A stretch of 64,000 nucleotides of DNA from contig CAWCCX010000008.1 of NCBI GenBank assembly GCA_963794155.1, positions 1 to 64,000 of the forward strand. Reading direction: 5' to 3'. The translations under genes were made by a program, and so were the position numbers. Below are positions 44,616-53,057 of the stretch, piece by piece. This DNA is from Roseiarcus sp963794155. GTDB taxonomy: Bacteria; Pseudomonadota; Alphaproteobacteria; Rhizobiales; Beijerinckiaceae. Position 1 is the first letter of the stretch. Each line of letters opens with the position of its first letter. Under the pieces are notes generated by a model. The model searched no databases and was not told the origin of the DNA. It worked only from the letters and a program-made list of their open reading frames with translations.

Positions 44616-45509
44616 TCAGCGATCGGAGACGCGCAATCTTTCGAGATCGGCGATCAACTTAGGGCCGGTCGGTTCCCATCCCAGTTTCTTCCGCGTTTGC
44701 TCGCTAGAGGCGGGCATGTCGAGCGCGGCAAACATGGCGAGCCAGCCGAAATAGGCTTGAGCCTCCTGCGGCGCGATGGATTTGACCGGCAGTTTCAGGC
44801 GCCGGCCAATGGCTTCGGCAATATCGCGCATCGGCACGCCTTCTTCCGCCACCGCATGATATTTCGCGTTCGGCTCCGCCTTTTCGATCGCCAGTCTGTA
44901 CAGGTGGGCGACGTCGAGAACATATGCCGCTGGCCAGCGATTGGCGCCGTCTCCGATGTACACGCACACGCCCTTTTCGCGATACATCCCGATCGCGGGG
45001 GTAATGAGACCCTGCGTGACCGGGTCGTGAACCTGCGGGAGTCGCACCACAGTCACATTGACACCGTCCGCGGCGGCGGAGGCGGCTTCCTCCGATGCCA
45101 CGCGAGGATGCACGTCCGCACCGACGATCGCATTGTCTTCCCTGGCCGGCTGACCGGGCGCGATATTGGCCATGCCCGTCCCGGACGTCACGACCAGCGG
45201 CCGGTCGGAGCCCGTGAGAACGGAGCCGAGCGCCTTGATGACGCGTCGATCGTCCTCGCAGTTTTGGACGAATCTTGAGAAATCGTGGTTGAACGCCAGA
45301 TGGATGACGCCGTCCGACCGAGCGGCGCCTTCCTTTAGGCTGTCCGGGTCCGCGATCGATCCCCGATAGACCTCGGCCCCGGCGGCGGCCAAAGCCGGCG
45401 CCTTCTCCTCCGAACGACAGAGGCCGATCACCTGATGGCCCCCCGCGATCAACTCCTGGACGACATTGGAGCCAATGTTTCCTGTAGCGCCAGTGACAAA
45501 AATACGCAT
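44616..45509 (-). CDS. NAD(P)-dependent epimerase/NmrA-like oxidoreductase (paralogue 1)
   Basis: 297 residues, extended-SDR/NmrA type. Rossmann motif MRIFVTGATGNIGSNVVQEL, DGVIHLAFNHDFSRF, and a substrate segment GDGANRWPAAYVLDVAHLYR. The classical YxxxK catalytic pair is not evident, as in many NmrA-like members. It is a paralogue of the neighbour at 45527-46420 (shared HDFSRF, NRWPA and SSEQTRKKLGWEPTGP-like tail). Both are read from the divergent promoter region that also serves an XRE/MmyB regulator, so they are probably its targets. Substrate unknown. Confidence 0.85.
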   Translation of the reverse strand: MRIFVTGATGNIGSNVVQELIAGGHQVIGLCRSEEKAPALAAAGAEVYRGSIADPDSLKEGAARSDGVIHLAFNHDFSRFVQNCEDDRRVIKALGSVLTGSDRPLVVTSGTGMANIAPGQPAREDNAIVGADVHPRVASEEAASAAADGVNVTVVRLPQVHDPVTQGLITPAIGMYREKGVCVYIGDGANRWPAAYVLDVAHLYRLAIEKAEPNAKYHAVAEEGVPMRDIAEAIGRRLKLPVKSIAPQEAQAYFGWLAMFAALDMPASSEQTRKKLGWEPTGPKLIADLERLRVSDR

Positions 45510-45526
45510 GAGTTCGAAGTCCTTTG

Positions 45527-46420
45527 TTACAGAGCGAAATATGCGGGATGATCGATATCGGCGATAATGCCAGGCTGTTCAGGCTTCCACCGAAGCAGCG
45601 ACCGGGTTCTCTCACTCGAGGCTGGACAGTCGATGGCTGCGAACCTGGCGAACCAGCCGAAATGCTCTTCCGCCGCTTCCACGGACTGTGAGACGACCGG
45701 AATATTCAATCGCCGGCCAATCACCTCCGCGATCGCTTTGAACGGCACGCCCTTATCAGCGACTGCGTGGAAAGGGCCGCCTTCTGCGCCGCGCTCGAGG
45801 GCAAGCCGAAAGACGCGGGCCGCGTCGAGCCGATGGACGGCTGGCCAGCGGTTGAGACCGTCTCCAACATAGGGGGAGGCGCCCTTGTCTCGGGCAAGAC
45901 TGATGACGTGTGGGACGAAGCCGTGATCGCCATGTCCGTGCACCGACGGCGGCAGCCGCACGGCCGTCGCGCGCACGCCGCGAGCCTTGAGCGCTGCGGC
46001 CGCGGCTTCCGGGTTGCGAGGAAACGACTCAGAGGCGAGGCGGGGCGCGCTCTGTTCCGTTGCGACACTCCCCGGCGACAGCAGCGCGATACCCGAGGTG
46101 ACGACCAGCGGCCGATCCGAGCCTTCCAACACGGCGCCGATCGCTTCGATGGCGCGCTGCTCGACCGCGCCATTCTCTGCCATTCTCGAGAAGTCATGGT
46201 TGAAAGCGACATGGATGACGCCGTCCGATCGAGCGGCGCCGGCCTTGAGGCTATCTACGTCTTCGAGCGATCCGCGAAGGACCTCGGCGCCGGCGGCGGC
46301 CAGAGCTGCCGCCTTTGCCTCCGAACGACAGAGGCCAAGCGCCTCATGGTCCGCCGCAATGAGGTCCTTGACGACGGCCGCACCGACCCAGCCGGTTGCG
46401 CCGGTGACAAATACACGCAT
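45527..46420 (-). CDS. NAD(P)-dependent epimerase/NmrA-like oxidoreductase (paralogue 2)
   Basis: 297 residues, the same length and layout as its downstream neighbour. MRVFVTGATGWVGAAVVKDL binds the dinucleotide; SDGVIHVAFNHDFSRMAENG, GDGLNRWPAVHRLDAARVFR and SSERTRSLLRWKPEQPGI are shared features. The two genes are 17 bp apart on the same strand and form a small operon, probably by tandem duplication. It is the promoter-proximal gene, 82 bp from the start of the divergent regulator. Reaction and substrate unknown. Confidence 0.85.
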   Translation of the reverse strand: MRVFVTGATGWVGAAVVKDLIAADHEALGLCRSEAKAAALAAAGAEVLRGSLEDVDSLKAGAARSDGVIHVAFNHDFSRMAENGAVEQRAIEAIGAVLEGSDRPLVVTSGIALLSPGSVATEQSAPRLASESFPRNPEAAAAALKARGVRATAVRLPPSVHGHGDHGFVPHVISLARDKGASPYVGDGLNRWPAVHRLDAARVFRLALERGAEGGPFHAVADKGVPFKAIAEVIGRRLNIPVVSQSVEAAEEHFGWFARFAAIDCPASSERTRSLLRWKPEQPGIIADIDHPAYFAL

Positions 46421-46502
46421 CAGGGGAGTCTCCGATTTTCGTTGGAGACAGATTTCCGCTTTTTGTGCTATTGTAGTAAAGTAGTGATCTTATCGTATTA
46501 TA
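46421..46502. promoter_or_regulatory. Shared divergent promoter region of the SDR pair and regulator
   Basis: 82 bp, distinctly AT-rich compared with its surroundings (TTTTTGTGCTATTGTAGTAAAG, with TTATCGTATTATAATGG just before the regulator start). It must hold promoters for both directions and is the likely operator of the MmyB-like regulator. No clean palindrome can be singled out. Confidence 0.55.
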
Positions 46503-47342
46503 ATGGCTAACAGGATGAGTGGACCCGTTGCGCAGGAGAACCGGCTCGGGGGCTATCTGAAGGACCGCCGAACGAAGCTCGATCCGGCCTCGTTTGGCTT
46601 GCCCGCGGAGCGTCGCCGCACCCCCGGCCTGCGCCGCGAGGAAGTGGCGCAGCGCGCCAACATCAGCCCGACCTGGTACACGTGGCTCGAGCAGGGGCGA
46701 GGCGGCGCGCCTTCGGCCGACGTGCTCGATCGGATCTCGCGCGCGCTCATGCTGACGGATGTCGAACGGGAGCACCTCTTCCTGGTCGGGCTGGGTCGGC
46801 CCCCCGAGGTCCATTACCACGCGGCCGGAGGCGTCACGCCACGACTGCAACGCGTTCTCGATGCGTTGGACCCCAGCCCCGCTGTGATCAGGACCGCGAT
46901 ATGGGACGTCGTGGCCTGGAACCGGGCGGCGACCGTGATGCTCATGGACTATGGATCGCTGCGGCCGGAGCAGCGCAACATCCTGCGCTTCATCTTCCTC
47001 GACCCGCGCGCCCGCGCCGCGCAATACGACTGGGAAAGCGTGGCGCGGTTCGTGTTGGGCGCGTTCAGGGTGGACGCGGCCCGCGCCGGAGCCGCAGCCG
47101 AGGTGGAGCCTCTCGTCGACGAACTTTGCCGGCTCAGTCCCGAGTTCAAGGCGATGTGGCGCGAGAATGATGTTCGCGGCCACCATGGCGAAGCTGTCAA
47201 GCACATACGCCACCCGGTGCTTGGTGCGCTCGCGTTCGAGTATTCGGCGTTCGCGGTCGATGGCCGCACAGACCTCACCATGGTTGTCTACAATCCGGCG
47301 ACGCCGGAGGACGCGGACCGGATCAAGTCGCTGCTCGCCTGA
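46503..47342 (+). CDS. XRE-family regulator with MmyB-like sensor domain
   Basis: 279 residues. N-terminal helix-turn-helix (RRTPGLRREEVAQRANISPT, then WYTWLEQGRGGAPSADVLDR), a signature of this group. It is followed by a PAS-like ligand domain (about 110-270; AVIRTAIWDVVAWNRAATVM, FEYSAFAVDGRTDLTMVVYN). Members control adjacent oxidoreductase genes and are thought to bind small hydrophobic ligands such as fatty acids. Divergent from the paralogous SDR pair, so autoregulation and control of that pair are likely. ATG 46503. Confidence 0.9.
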   Translation: MANRMSGPVAQENRLGGYLKDRRTKLDPASFGLPAERRRTPGLRREEVAQRANISPTWYTWLEQGRGGAPSADVLDRISRALMLTDVEREHLFLVGLGRPPEVHYHAAGGVTPRLQRVLDALDPSPAVIRTAIWDVVAWNRAATVMLMDYGSLRPEQRNILRFIFLDPRARAAQYDWESVARFVLGAFRVDAARAGAAAEVEPLVDELCRLSPEFKAMWRENDVRGHHGEAVKHIRHPVLGALAFEYSAFAVDGRTDLTMVVYNPATPEDADRIKSLLA

Positions 47343-47408
47343 CCGCCCTCCGGGCAAGCGGGCGCCCGCACGCCGGTTTTGCGCGCGGCCGGCGCCCGCT
47401 GCCTCCGC

Positions 47409-47807
47409 TTAGCCGATCGCGATCTTGCGCGGCTGGGCGTGCTTGGCCTTGGGCAGGGTCAGCGTCAGCACGCCGTCTTCGAGGTTGGCGCTGATCTTCT
47501 CCTGATCGACCTTGTTAGACAGCGTGAACGAGCGCGCGTAGTGACCGACGTTATACTCGGTATAGACCGGCTCCATGTCCTTGTACTTGACGAAGTCGAT
47601 CTGTCCGTCGACCTTGAGCACGTCGTTCTCTAGCGCGACATTGAGGTCCTTCTTCTCGACGCCCGGCATTTCGAGAACCACTGCAAGCGCGTCGTCGGTC
47701 TCGTAGATGTCGGCATAGGGAACGTAATAGCGGCCGGGGATCGTCTTCTCCTCCTTCGCCACCAGCTCCTTCTTCTCACGCACGCTCAATTCCTGCTTCT
47801 CGGCCAT
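47409..47807 (-). CDS. Small heat-shock protein Hsp20 (1)
   Basis: 132 residues. Alpha-crystallin domain at about 25-125 with YYVPYADIYETDDALAVVLE at its start, PGVEKKDLNVALENDVLKVD, and the conserved LEDGVLTLTLPK near the end. Holdase that binds unfolding proteins without ATP. Second gene of a two-gene unit, 32 bp after the Hsp20 at 47840-48262, under the CIRCE operator at 48353. It starts with a charged N-tail (EKQELSVREKKELVAKEEKT), unlike its two neighbours. Confidence 0.92.
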   Translation of the reverse strand: MAEKQELSVREKKELVAKEEKTIPGRYYVPYADIYETDDALAVVLEMPGVEKKDLNVALENDVLKVDGQIDFVKYKDMEPVYTEYNVGHYARSFTLSNKVDQEKISANLEDGVLTLTLPKAKHAQPRKIAIG

Positions 47808-47839
47808 GGTCGTTCCTTTCTTGGTGTTGGGTTGTCATG

Positions 47840-48262
47840 TCACGCCACCTTGATCGACTTCGGCTTCTCGCTCTCGTCGCGCGGCAGAAACAGCGCCAGG
47901 ACGCCGTCGCGGTACTCGGCCTTGACCCGGTCGGCGTTGATCTCGACCGGCAGCGTCACTGCCCGGTCGAACCGGCCGGCGAGCCGCTCGCGCCGATGCA
48001 GCGCCGCCTTGTCCGGGTAGCTCACGGTTTTGGCCCCGGCGAGCCGGATGGTGCGGCCTTTCACCTGCACGTCCAGATCGGACTTCTTCACTCCCGGAAG
48101 CTCGGCGATGATGATGAAGTCGTCGCCTTTTCTGAACACGTTGACCGGCGGATAGGCGCCGCCGCCGCTCACGCTCGAATCCAGCCATCCGCTCGTCCGG
48201 TACGCCTCCAGAGCCTGCTGGAAGCTCGTGAGCGCATCGAACGGATCCATCAATATTGCCAT
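47840..48262 (-). CDS. Small heat-shock protein Hsp20 (2)
   Basis: 140 residues. Alpha-crystallin domain with VNVFRKGDDFIIIAELPGVK, DVQVKGRTIRLAG, RRERLAGRFDRAVTLPVEIN and YRDGVLALFLPR, ending KPKSIKVA. Holdase chaperone. First gene of the operon. The ATG at 48262 follows GGAAGGAGGAGACA, a very strong ribosome binding site, 90 bp after the CIRCE operator. Just before it, GCTCGCTTGCGAGC forms a perfect hairpin that could affect translation with temperature, but a thermosensor cannot be claimed. Confidence 0.92.
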   Translation of the reverse strand: MAILMDPFDALTSFQQALEAYRTSGWLDSSVSGGGAYPPVNVFRKGDDFIIIAELPGVKKSDLDVQVKGRTIRLAGAKTVSYPDKAALHRRERLAGRFDRAVTLPVEINADRVKAEYRDGVLALFLPRDESEKPKSIKVA

Positions 48263-48352
48263 TGTCTCCTCCTTCCCGCTCGCAAGCGAGCAGCGCCGGC
48301 TCCGCCCCGGTCGCGTCCGTCTTCCCAGGCGCTTGATCCCTCTGGCGGCGGT

Positions 48353-48379
48353 TTGGCACTCACTCGCTTCGAGTGCTAA
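48353..48379 (-). promoter_or_regulatory. CIRCE operator (HrcA site)
   Basis: TTGGCACTC, nine bases, GAGTGCTAA: an 8-of-9 palindrome that matches the CIRCE consensus TTAGCACTC-N9-GAGTGCTAA with one substitution. It lies upstream of the hsp20 pair on the minus strand. CTTGAC (complement of 48406-48411) could be its -35. The rest of 48380-48650 shows no gene. HrcA repression released on heat shock is the expected mode of control; hrcA itself is not in the window. Confidence 0.92.
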
Positions 48380-48650
48380 TCAAACTGGGAAGCGGCCGCC
48401 GAGCCGTCAAGGGGGAGCGGCAAACCGACGCGGGGCCGCTTCGGCAAGCTTCGTCGGGCGGCTGCCGGTCATGGATTTTTGCCCCAAACCGGCGTTATCA
48501 CGTCAAGCTTGGATGACGGCGGCCGCCAAGCGCCCGGCCGCGCGCTCGACCGTTCTACGAGCGCCGATTGCGCCCGGTCAATGCGGAACGCGCGGCGGCG
48601 CGCTAACCGTTCAAAAAGGATTGGGAGTTCGCCGACGATGGAGGAAGCCG

Positions 48651-49193
48651 ATGGCAAAAGCTGAAACAAAAGTCGCTGTCACCAACGAACCAAGGCCCGC
48701 GGCGCCGGCCGTCGGCGCAATGCAGGCCTTCCGGCCGTTCGACAGCCTGCGCCGCGAGGTCGACCGGCTGTTCGAGGACTTCACCTTGAATCCGTTCCGG
48801 CTTCCGCTCAGGCGGCCGGCGTTCGACCTCGAGCCGTTCTGGCAGCCGGATTCGTGGGTCGCTCAGCCGGCGATCGACCTCGTTGAGCGCGATAGCGCGT
48901 TCGAGATGACGGCGGAACTGCCGGGGCTCGACGAAAAGAACATCGAGGTGAACGTCGCCAACGGCGTGCTGACGGTCAAGGGGAAGAAGGAAGAGGAGAA
49001 AGTCGAGAAGAAGGAGGACTTTCACCTTAGGGAGCGGCGCTTCGGGTCGTTCGCCCGTTCGGTTCGGATTCCCGACGCCGTCGACGCCGACAAGATCGAG
49101 GCCAACTTCAAGAACGGCGTCCTCAAAGTGACGCTGCCGAAGAAGCCGGAAGCCCGGAAGCCGGTCAAAAAGATCGAGGTCAAGGGCGGCTGA
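48651..49193 (+). CDS. Small heat-shock protein Hsp20 (3), extended N-terminus
   Basis: 180 residues, longer than the other two because of an N-terminal arm (FDSLRREVDRLFEDFTLNPF, common in class-C Hsp20). Alpha-crystallin domain: PAIDLVERDSAFEMTAELPG, NVANGVLTVKGKKEEEKVEK, RFGSFARSVRIPDAVDADKI, FKNGVLKVTLPKKPE. Diverges from the hsp20 operon on the other side of the CIRCE-containing region, about 270 bp from the operator, so CIRCE control is uncertain. ATG 48651 after GAGGAAGCCG. Confidence 0.93.
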   Translation: MAKAETKVAVTNEPRPAAPAVGAMQAFRPFDSLRREVDRLFEDFTLNPFRLPLRRPAFDLEPFWQPDSWVAQPAIDLVERDSAFEMTAELPGLDEKNIEVNVANGVLTVKGKKEEEKVEKKEDFHLRERRFGSFARSVRIPDAVDADKIEANFKNGVLKVTLPKKPEARKPVKKIEVKGG

Positions 49194-49255
49194 GACGGCC
49201 GCCTCTCGCCCTCATCCCAATCCTTTCCCGCGAACGGGAGAGGGAATTTCGTTCT

Positions 49256-49849
49256 TTACGGGCACTGGTCCCAGAAGCCCTGCTGGCGGCTGGAGTCGGT
49301 GTAATACCAGCATAAGCCCGCCTGTGGGGGCGCGCCGGCCCACGAGGCCGCCGCCGCCGCGCTGACGAAACCGATCGCCGCTCCGGCCGCAATCGCGCCG
49401 CCGGCCGGCCAGCGATACCAGCCCGGCCGTCCGACCCAGGCGCCGCCGCGATAGCCGTAGCCCGCGCGATTGACGTTGACGTTGCGGTTGACGTTCCGGT
49501 TCACGTTCCGATTCACGTTCCGGTTGACGTTTCCTCGATTGATGTTGCCGCGCCCCGCATAGGCTCCGCCGGGTCTGTGCATCCCGCCGTGCGCGCCGCC
49601 CGGCCTGTTCATGCCCCCGCGGTGCATGCCCCCGCCATGCATGCCTCCCCGGTGCATGCCGCCGCGATGACCGCCCCCGCCGCCGCGGCGATGGCCGCCG
49701 CCACCTCGGACTTGCGTCAAAAGGTCGTCGTTCATGTGGGCGGCGGGGTTCGGCCCGCCGAAAATCTCGATCGCCTCAGCCTGCGGAAATCCAAAGGCGC
49801 ATAGCGTCGCGATGACGACAGCGTGCTTGATGAGACCTAACCCCTTCAT
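49256..49849 (-). CDS. Glycine-rich secreted protein with NVNR repeats
   Basis: 197 residues. Signal peptide (VVIATLCAFGFPQAEA). A Gly/His/Arg/Met-rich middle (HRGGMHGGGMHRGGM) is followed by an unusual NVNR repeat (RNVNRNVNRNVNRNVNVNR, about residues 105-130). The conserved C-terminus WYRWPAGGAIAAGAAIGF...GLCWYYTDSSRQQGFWDQCP is shared with the protein at 42302-42724. Met/His richness could bind metal but this is not shown. No partner genes suggest a function. Confidence 0.8.
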   Translation of the reverse strand: MKGLGLIKHAVVIATLCAFGFPQAEAIEIFGGPNPAAHMNDDLLTQVRGGGGHRRGGGGGHRGGMHRGGMHGGGMHRGGMNRPGGAHGGMHRPGGAYAGRGNINRGNVNRNVNRNVNRNVNRNVNVNRAGYGYRGGAWVGRPGWYRWPAGGAIAAGAAIGFVSAAAAASWAGAPPQAGLCWYYTDSSRQQGFWDQCP

Positions 49850-50074
49850 GGTCTTTCCTCCCCGTTGCGGCGCGTGCTGAACAACGGCCGCCCTAGGCTA
49901 ATCCGCGGTCGCTTTTGACGCGCCGATGCTAATCGCTTTCGCTCATAGGCGCGAGTCCCGGCTGATCGTCTGGCGCGGCGGCGATGAAAAGTGATCCCTC
50001 CTCGCGGCCGTCGCGTAACGGATATCGCCGCCCTCGCGAAAAGGATATGAGGCGAACAGGACCGGGAGAGAAAG

Positions 50075-50464
50075 ATGTGGAGCAGGAGATCGTTTCTGGC
50101 TCTCGTGGCCGCGGTTCCGGCGGCGTTCGACGTTCCGGCGAGGGCGTTCGAGTTCGAGCCCTACGACGGCGGCTCGGTTGAGAAAGCGATCGCATCCGGC
50201 AAGCCGGTCATTGTCCATGTCCGGGCGTGGTGGTGCCTGCAATGCCACGCGCAGGCCGCCATCCTCGACAGTCTGAAGAGCGACCCAGCCTATGATGGGA
50301 TCAGCTTCTTTCTGGTGGACTACGACAAGCAGAAGGACGTGGTGGCGAAGCTCAATTGCCCGCGCGCGACCCTCATCGCCTATAAGGGCGGCAAGGAAGT
50401 CGATCGCATGTCCTGGGACACCTCGCGGGACGCGGTCATCGGCGTCCTAAAGGCTGCGATGTGA
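50075..50464 (+). CDS. Periplasmic thioredoxin-family protein
   Basis: 129 residues. N-terminal signal (MWSRRSFLALVAAVPAAFDV), Tat-like RR pair. Thioredoxin fold with active site WWCLQCHAQ (CLQC at about residues 47-50) and FFLVDYDKQKDVVAKLNCPR, with the cis-Pro reached at about 90. The GTG of ccdA overlaps its stop by four bases. Probably a periplasmic thiol reductant or oxidant working with CcdA. ATG 50075 after GGGAGAGAAAG. Confidence 0.88.
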   Translation: MWSRRSFLALVAAVPAAFDVPARAFEFEPYDGGSVEKAIASGKPVIVHVRAWWCLQCHAQAAILDSLKSDPAYDGISFFLVDYDKQKDVVAKLNCPRATLIAYKGGKEVDRMSWDTSRDAVIGVLKAAM

Positions 50465-51177
50465 CCCTCATCCTGAACTTGCCGCTCGCGTTTGCGGCCG
50501 GGTTGCTGACGATCCTCAGCCCCTGCGTGCTGCCGCTGGCTCCGGTCGTGGTCGCAGCCGCCCGCGCCCGCGATCCGCGCGGTCCGATCGCGCTCGGCCT
50601 AGGGCTCGCGGCGACCTTCGGCGTCGTCGGCGGCTTTCTCGCCTCGTTCGGCGTCGCATTCGGCGACTCGGAGCTGGCGCGAGCGGCGTCCGCCGCGATC
50701 ATGATCGTGATCGGGGCGGCGCTTCTCGCTCCAGCGATCGGGGAAGCGTTCGAGCGCCGGCTCGGTTTTGTCGCCCGCGCGGCTGACATTATGAGCGAGC
50801 GGCTGCCGAACGCGGGCCTCGCCGGGCAGGCGGCCGCCGGCGCGGTTCTGGCCTTCGCCTGGGCTCCTTGCGCCGGCCCCATCCTCGGCGCGGCGCTCGT
50901 GCTCGCCGCCAAGGGCGGTTCGCTCGCCGCGGCGATCGCGACCATGACCGCCTACGCGCTCGGGGCTGCGGGCGCGCTCATCGGCGTGGGCTATGCGGCC
51001 GGCCGCGTCGCCTCGAAGGCCCGCTTCGCCTGGGCGGGCGCGGGAGGCAGGCTAGCGCTCGGCGCGGCGTTCCTCATGGTCGGCGCTGCGGTCCTGACCG
51101 GCTTCGATCATCACATCGAAGCGGTTCTGGTCGCGGCCATGCCAGATTGGCTGACCGCTTTCGCGACCTCGCTGTGA
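50461..51177 (+). CDS. ccdA: CcdA/DsbD-type thiol electron transporter
   Basis: 238 residues, six or so transmembrane helices (LILNLPLAFAAGLLTILSPC, GLGLAATFGVVGGFLASFG, AAAGAVLAFAWAPCAGPILG). The cysteines in LSPCVLPLAPVV and FAWAPCAGPILG are the redox pair that carries electrons from cytoplasmic thioredoxin to periplasmic partners. Co-translated with the upstream thioredoxin (GTGA overlap), which is its likely periplasmic partner. No cytochrome c maturation genes are adjacent, so the substrate is open. Confidence 0.9.
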   Translation: MTLILNLPLAFAAGLLTILSPCVLPLAPVVVAAARARDPRGPIALGLGLAATFGVVGGFLASFGVAFGDSELARAASAAIMIVIGAALLAPAIGEAFERRLGFVARAADIMSERLPNAGLAGQAAAGAVLAFAWAPCAGPILGAALVLAAKGGSLAAAIATMTAYALGAAGALIGVGYAAGRVASKARFAWAGAGGRLALGAAFLMVGAAVLTGFDHHIEAVLVAAMPDWLTAFATSL

Positions 51178-51314
51178 CGAAAGACGGCGCCCGGCCGCCC
51201 GCGGGCTGGTCTTTGACATGGCTGTCGGCGCTCCCTAGCCTTGCGCGCGGGCTTGCGCTTCTTACCCCTCCAGGCTTCAAAACCCGCGCTGCGGCGCTCG
51301 ACGAAAGGCGTCAA

Positions 51315-52142
51315 ATGGCCGACCCGGGGCCAAAGACCATCGTCATCACCGGCGCCAGCAGCGGCATCGGCAAGGCGACGGCGCAGCTCTTCCTCGACAA
51401 GGGCTGGAACGTCGTCGCCACGATGCGCGACCCGGCGGCGGAAAAAGACCTGAAAGAGGAGGCGCGGCTCAAGCTGGTCGTGCTTGACGTGCAGAACCCG
51501 GCGAGTCCGAAGGCCGCGGTCGCCGAGGCGATCAAGGCCTTCGGGCGGATCGACGCGTGGCTCAACAACGCCGGCTATGGCGCATTCGGGCCGGTCGAGG
51601 CCGGTTCGCCAGAGCAAATCCGCCGTCAGTTCGACGTCAACGTCTTCGGCCTCATCGCCTGCGTTCAGGCGGTCGCGCCGCATTTCCGGGCGAACAAGGC
51701 CGGCGTCCTCATCAATGTCTCGTCGGTCGGCGGGATCATGACGATCCCGGCCTACAGCGTCTACAATGCCTCGAAGTTCGCCGTGGAGGGGCTGTCGGAA
51801 GGCCTCTGGTACGAACTCGGAACATTCGGGATCAAGGTCAAGGTGATCGAACCCGGCGCGATCAAGACCGAATTCGGCGGCCGCTCGATGGATCGCTGGG
51901 ACATATCCGGGTTGCCCGACTATGCCGGCTTCATGGACAAGGTGACCGCGGCGCGCTCGAGGTTCGTGCAGAATTCGAGCACGGCCGAACTTGTCGCCGA
52001 AGTCATCTATACGGCGGCGACCGACCCGAGCGACCGCATGCGCTATCTCGCCGGGCCCGATGCGCGCCGCTTCGTTCCGCTGCGCCGCCTGCTGGGCGCG
52101 GGCCGCACGATGAGAATGATCAAACAACAATTCAAATTGTAG
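51315..52142 (+). CDS. Short-chain dehydrogenase/reductase
   Basis: 275 residues, classical SDR. TIVITGASSGIGKATAQLF (TGxxxGxG), WLNNAGYGAFGP (NNAG), INVSSVGGIMTIPAYSVYNA (catalytic Ser) and YSVYNASKFAVEGL (YxxxK). Cofactor likely NADP because of the R in TMRD after the second strand. Substrate unknown. It shares a direction with, but is not overlapped by, the alpha/beta hydrolase 16 bp downstream, so the two may form a unit. Confidence 0.9.
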   Translation: MADPGPKTIVITGASSGIGKATAQLFLDKGWNVVATMRDPAAEKDLKEEARLKLVVLDVQNPASPKAAVAEAIKAFGRIDAWLNNAGYGAFGPVEAGSPEQIRRQFDVNVFGLIACVQAVAPHFRANKAGVLINVSSVGGIMTIPAYSVYNASKFAVEGLSEGLWYELGTFGIKVKVIEPGAIKTEFGGRSMDRWDISGLPDYAGFMDKVTAARSRFVQNSSTAELVAEVIYTAATDPSDRMRYLAGPDARRFVPLRRLLGAGRTMRMIKQQFKL

Positions 52143-52158
52143 CCGGGGCGCGCCTCCT

Positions 52159-52929
52159 GTGCCTGGGCATTTTTCGTCCGACGGCGTCGGCATCGCGTTC
52201 ATCGACGTTGCGCCTCAGGCCCACGACCTCGCCGAGCCGATCCTTCTGATCCACGGCTTCGCCTCCAACCATCGCGTCAACTGGGTCGAACCGCGCTGGG
52301 TCGAGGCGCTCGCAAGGGCGGGGCGGCGGGTCGTCGCGTTCGACAATCGCGGCCACGGGCAAAGCGAGAAACTCTACGCGCCCGCCGACTATCGCGTCGA
52401 TCTGATGATGCAGGACGCAGCCAATCTGCTCGCGCATTTGGGAATCGAGCGTGCCGACGTCATGGGCTATTCGATGGGCGCGCGGATCGCGAGCTTGCTC
52501 GGGCTCGCTGAGCCGAGGCTTATCCGCGCGCTGATTCTGGGCGGCCTCGGCGACCGGCTGGTCCGCGACTTCGGGTTGCCGGAGGCGATCGCCGAGGCGA
52601 TGGAGGCGCCGTCGCTCGACAGCCTCACCGACCCGACGCAGCGCATCTTTCGTGCGTTCGCCGACCGGACGAAGAGCGACCGCGCCGCGCTAGCCGCGTG
52701 CGTTCGCGGCTCGCGGCTAAGCCTGACGCCGGCGGATATGGCGCGCATGAGTCAGCCGGCGCTGGTCGCGGTCGGCGAGCGCGATACGGTCGCCGGGAAT
52801 CCCCATGTGCTCGCGGCCATGCTGCCGCGGGCTGAGGCGCTTTCCATCCCCGGCCGCGACCACAATCTCGCGGTCGGCGACCGGACGTTCAAGGCGGGGG
52901 TGCTGGATTTTCTCGCCCGTCGGGAATGA
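52159..52929 (+). CDS. Alpha/beta hydrolase
   Basis: 256 residues. LLIHGFASNHRVNW (oxyanion HG), nucleophile elbow MGYSMGARIASLLG (GYSMG), Asp in VAVGERDTVAGNPH and His in PGRDHNLAVGD: a full catalytic triad. Esterase, lactonase or C-C hydrolase activity cannot be separated. The start is GTG 52159, 16 bp after the SDR stop. Confidence 0.9.
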   Translation: MPGHFSSDGVGIAFIDVAPQAHDLAEPILLIHGFASNHRVNWVEPRWVEALARAGRRVVAFDNRGHGQSEKLYAPADYRVDLMMQDAANLLAHLGIERADVMGYSMGARIASLLGLAEPRLIRALILGGLGDRLVRDFGLPEAIAEAMEAPSLDSLTDPTQRIFRAFADRTKSDRAALAACVRGSRLSLTPADMARMSQPALVAVGERDTVAGNPHVLAAMLPRAEALSIPGRDHNLAVGDRTFKAGVLDFLARRE

Positions 52930-53057
52930 GCCGTCCGTCGTTCCGCGTCATCTACTAAAGTCCTAATAACAAAGCAGGTGACAAGCCTTCAGGAAACGTC
53001 AAGACTGCGATCGACGGCCGGCCTAACCGGCCGGACGACGCCGGGAGCGGAGAGTCC

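Noticed and set aside
48263..48352. ROSE-type RNA thermometer ahead of hsp20
   Set aside because: A GCTCGC hairpin precedes the ribosome binding site but the conserved ROSE pairing with the Shine-Dalgarno is not clear, and CIRCE already explains control.
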